NCBI GenBank assembly: GCA_002344895.1
Contig: DDUR01000088.1
Coordinates: forward strand, 1 to 6,583
DNA: 6,583 nucleotides
Origin: Ignavibacteria bacterium UBA2333
GTDB taxonomy: Bacteria; Bacteroidota; Ignavibacteria; Kapaibacteriales; Kapaibacteriaceae
Direction: 5' to 3'
A program made the translations under genes and the position numbers. The notes under the pieces were generated by a model. The model was not told the origin of the DNA. It worked only from the letters and a program-made list of their open reading frames with translations, and did no database searches. Of this stretch, positions 5,370-6,583 are shown one piece after another (the first letter of the stretch is position 1; each line of letters starts with the position of its first letter).

Positions 5370-6425
5370 ATGATCATAGGAGAATGGTCTTTGGTGAAGT
5401 TCGCAAAGCTCCTCTTGCGATTTGGTGCAATGTTCGTGATTACACTGGCTTCCAGTTCAATCGCATGTTTTTCCGTCCAGATCAACGACAAGTTACATTG
5501 GCACGTTGTTACAACAATGTCTGCCTTTGAATATGCGCACGGTCATGGAAACGGCCCACTGCACGAATTCACGTGTGCTCTGGAATACAGCATCGGTGAC
5601 TCAGTTGCAATTGTAGAGTTGTGCTCACATTGTCGTGAGTATGAACATCTCGAGGCAAAGAGCGGAATGCGATATCACCTTATTGGAGTACATAATGCAA
5701 ACAAAAGCAACATACCGGATATCGCTCTACTTATCAAACAGGTGGATTTATACGAAGGTGCAAATCTCAGAAACTGCTCGGCTGAGTTTGTCGCAGACTA
5801 TATCCGTGACGTGCATTCAGATTTGGTTGCACTCACAATCGAACAAACAAAGATGGGAATGCATTGGTCCTCTCTTGCATCATCAGCGAAACTCACCACA
5901 ATTCGATTGAGAGCGACGGACGATGTTCCCGTCCTGAAGCTTGCGGTCAACCTGCCACATCTTTCTGAGGTTGAAATCACAAACTCGGGGATTGACTTGA
6001 TGTCCTCTGATAGTGAATTTATCAATACGAGTTTGATCGTGTATTTGGACAGCCAATTTGTGGTAGACGGCGATACAGAACGATGGAGCAATCTTTTTCA
6101 GAAAACAGGTATATATATCGTCGCTTACCCATTGCAACTGCCAGATGCCATATTCGCGATCAGTTCGGACAATTTGATCATAAGAACGAAAGAACATACT
6201 CGCGTCAAACAATCACGAGCTCTGCATGATTTTAAAGTACAATGTATTTTGGGAAGACAATCGTTCTCCGAACATGAATCGCCAGGAAGTTTTTGTTCCG
6301 CGATTATGAAAAATGACCGAGCCAAGCACATAACAGTGGTCAGTGACCAAGAGGTTCTAGTTGATGATACTTTCGCAATTCAAGGAAGTCTGGCACGTAG
6401 AGTGATCAAGTATTTGACGGAATAG
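5370..6425 (+). CDS. Exported protein with LRR-like segments, putative immunity for cassette D
   Basis: A protein of 351 residues from the ATG at 5370, preceded by AAGGAG at 5354-5359; an in-frame ATG at 5346 overlaps the toxin end and would add 8 residues. A signal peptide is likely (VKFAKLLLRFGAMFVITLASSSIAC); the Cys there could be a weak lipobox. Residues about 152-233 show three to four irregular repeats of about 23 residues with leucine-rich spacing: LVALTIEQTKM, LTTIRLRATDD, LSEVEITNSGI, LIVYLDSQFV. Several further cysteines (TCALE, LCSHC, NCSAE, QCILG, FCSAI) fit a periplasmic location. LRR surfaces typically bind proteins, which suits direct binding of the JAMM toxin. The LRR assignment is by eye and the immunity role is from context. 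Confidence 0.7.
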   Translation: MIIGEWSLVKFAKLLLRFGAMFVITLASSSIACFSVQINDKLHWHVVTTMSAFEYAHGHGNGPLHEFTCALEYSIGDSVAIVELCSHCREYEHLEAKSGMRYHLIGVHNANKSNIPDIALLIKQVDLYEGANLRNCSAEFVADYIRDVHSDLVALTIEQTKMGMHWSSLASSAKLTTIRLRATDDVPVLKLAVNLPHLSEVEITNSGIDLMSSDSEFINTSLIVYLDSQFVVDGDTERWSNLFQKTGIYIVAYPLQLPDAIFAISSDNLIIRTKEHTRVKQSRALHDFKVQCILGRQSFSEHESPGSFCSAIMKNDRAKHITVVSDQEVLVDDTFAIQGSLARRVIKYLTE

Positions 6426-6467
6426 CGGAGTCGAAACGGACGTGTATCGACAGGTCCAAAGGAGAGC

Positions 6468-6583
6468 ATGTGGCTGCTCAATTCAGACCAGAATGTTGGT
6501 TGTGTGCGTGTACAACATAATTCCTACGGTCCAGCCCAAAGCCGTATTATTACCCGTCACGACGGCACGCGAAACGTCGTGAT
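6468..6583 (+). CDS. Start of a further RHS core module (cassette E, cut by window end)
   Basis: An ATG at 6468 preceded by AAAGGAG (6458-6464) opens a frame that runs directly into the RHS core: MWLLNSDQNVGCVRVQ, then HNSYGPAQSRIITRHDG. Only 38 codons are in the window, so the tip is unknown. The core start reads IITRHDG, whereas copies B and D read IIMRPDG. The fused in-frame start suggests that this cassette may be translated on its own, rather than serving only as silent donor DNA. Confidence 0.65.
   Translation, partial: MWLLNSDQNVGCVRVQHNSYGPAQSRIITRHDGTRNVV
6515..6583 (+). repeat. RHS core repeat, copy E (5' part)
   Basis: The sequence from ACATAATTCCTACGG to the window end matches the start of copy B (1371 onward) and copy D (4402 onward), apart from a few substitutions, notably ACCCGTCAC in place of ATGCGTCCC. 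Confidence 0.88.

Noticed and set aside
5883..6212. Minus-strand frame of 109 codons inside the LRR-like immunity gene
   Set aside because: It lies wholly within a long forward gene with clear signal peptide and repeats, and shows no recognisable domain.
1371..6583. Repeated core copies as a CRISPR array or insertion sequence
   Set aside because: The copies are long, protein-coding, in frame with downstream tips and separated by whole genes; no transposase or terminal inverted repeats were seen.

Overview
The window is a same-strand tandem array of C-terminal pieces of an RHS-repeat (polymorphic toxin) protein. Each piece carries a different toxin tip and is followed by its own putative immunity gene. 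No full-length rhs gene, transposase, tRNA, rRNA or CRISPR is visible. Gene use is dense, base composition is moderate, and some starts have AGGAG-type ribosome binding sites, so this is bacterial. The style of the RHS core (VITDHLGSTR, GREHDVESDLGF, GRFMSTDPLWG) and the exported immunity proteins suggest a Gram-negative, perhaps of the Bacteroidota/Ignavibacteriota kind. That placement is a guess.

Layout. Cassette A (1-1305): the 3' end of an RHS protein with a toxin tip carrying an HSLLDH motif, overlapped by ATGA with a Cys-rich, probably exported immunity protein. Cassette B (about 1318-2999): RHS core plus a putative HExxxH metallopeptidase toxin interrupted by an in-frame TGA at 2170. 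The reading frame continues after that stop to 2328, where it meets the exported immunity gene by the same ATGA overlap. Cassette C (about 3007-4265): a shorter core plus a Gly/Ala-rich hydrophobic, probably membrane-active tip, then a small two-helix membrane protein. Cassette D (4430-6425): core plus a JAMM/JAB-type metallopeptidase tip (HSHP and SGRD), then a large exported protein with leucine-rich-repeat-like segments. Cassette E (from about 6468): only its first bases are inside the window, again the RHS core.

How it works together. The almost identical core (up to about 325 bp) repeated in front of unrelated tips, each with a cognate partner gene, is what is known for orphan or displaced rhs-CT/immunity modules. 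Recombination through the shared core could move a tip onto a full-length rhs gene elsewhere, while the immunity genes protect the cell against relatives. Three partners look exported and one is an integral membrane protein, so the toxins probably act in the cell envelope. Toxin functions are inferred from motifs read by eye, not from database searches.
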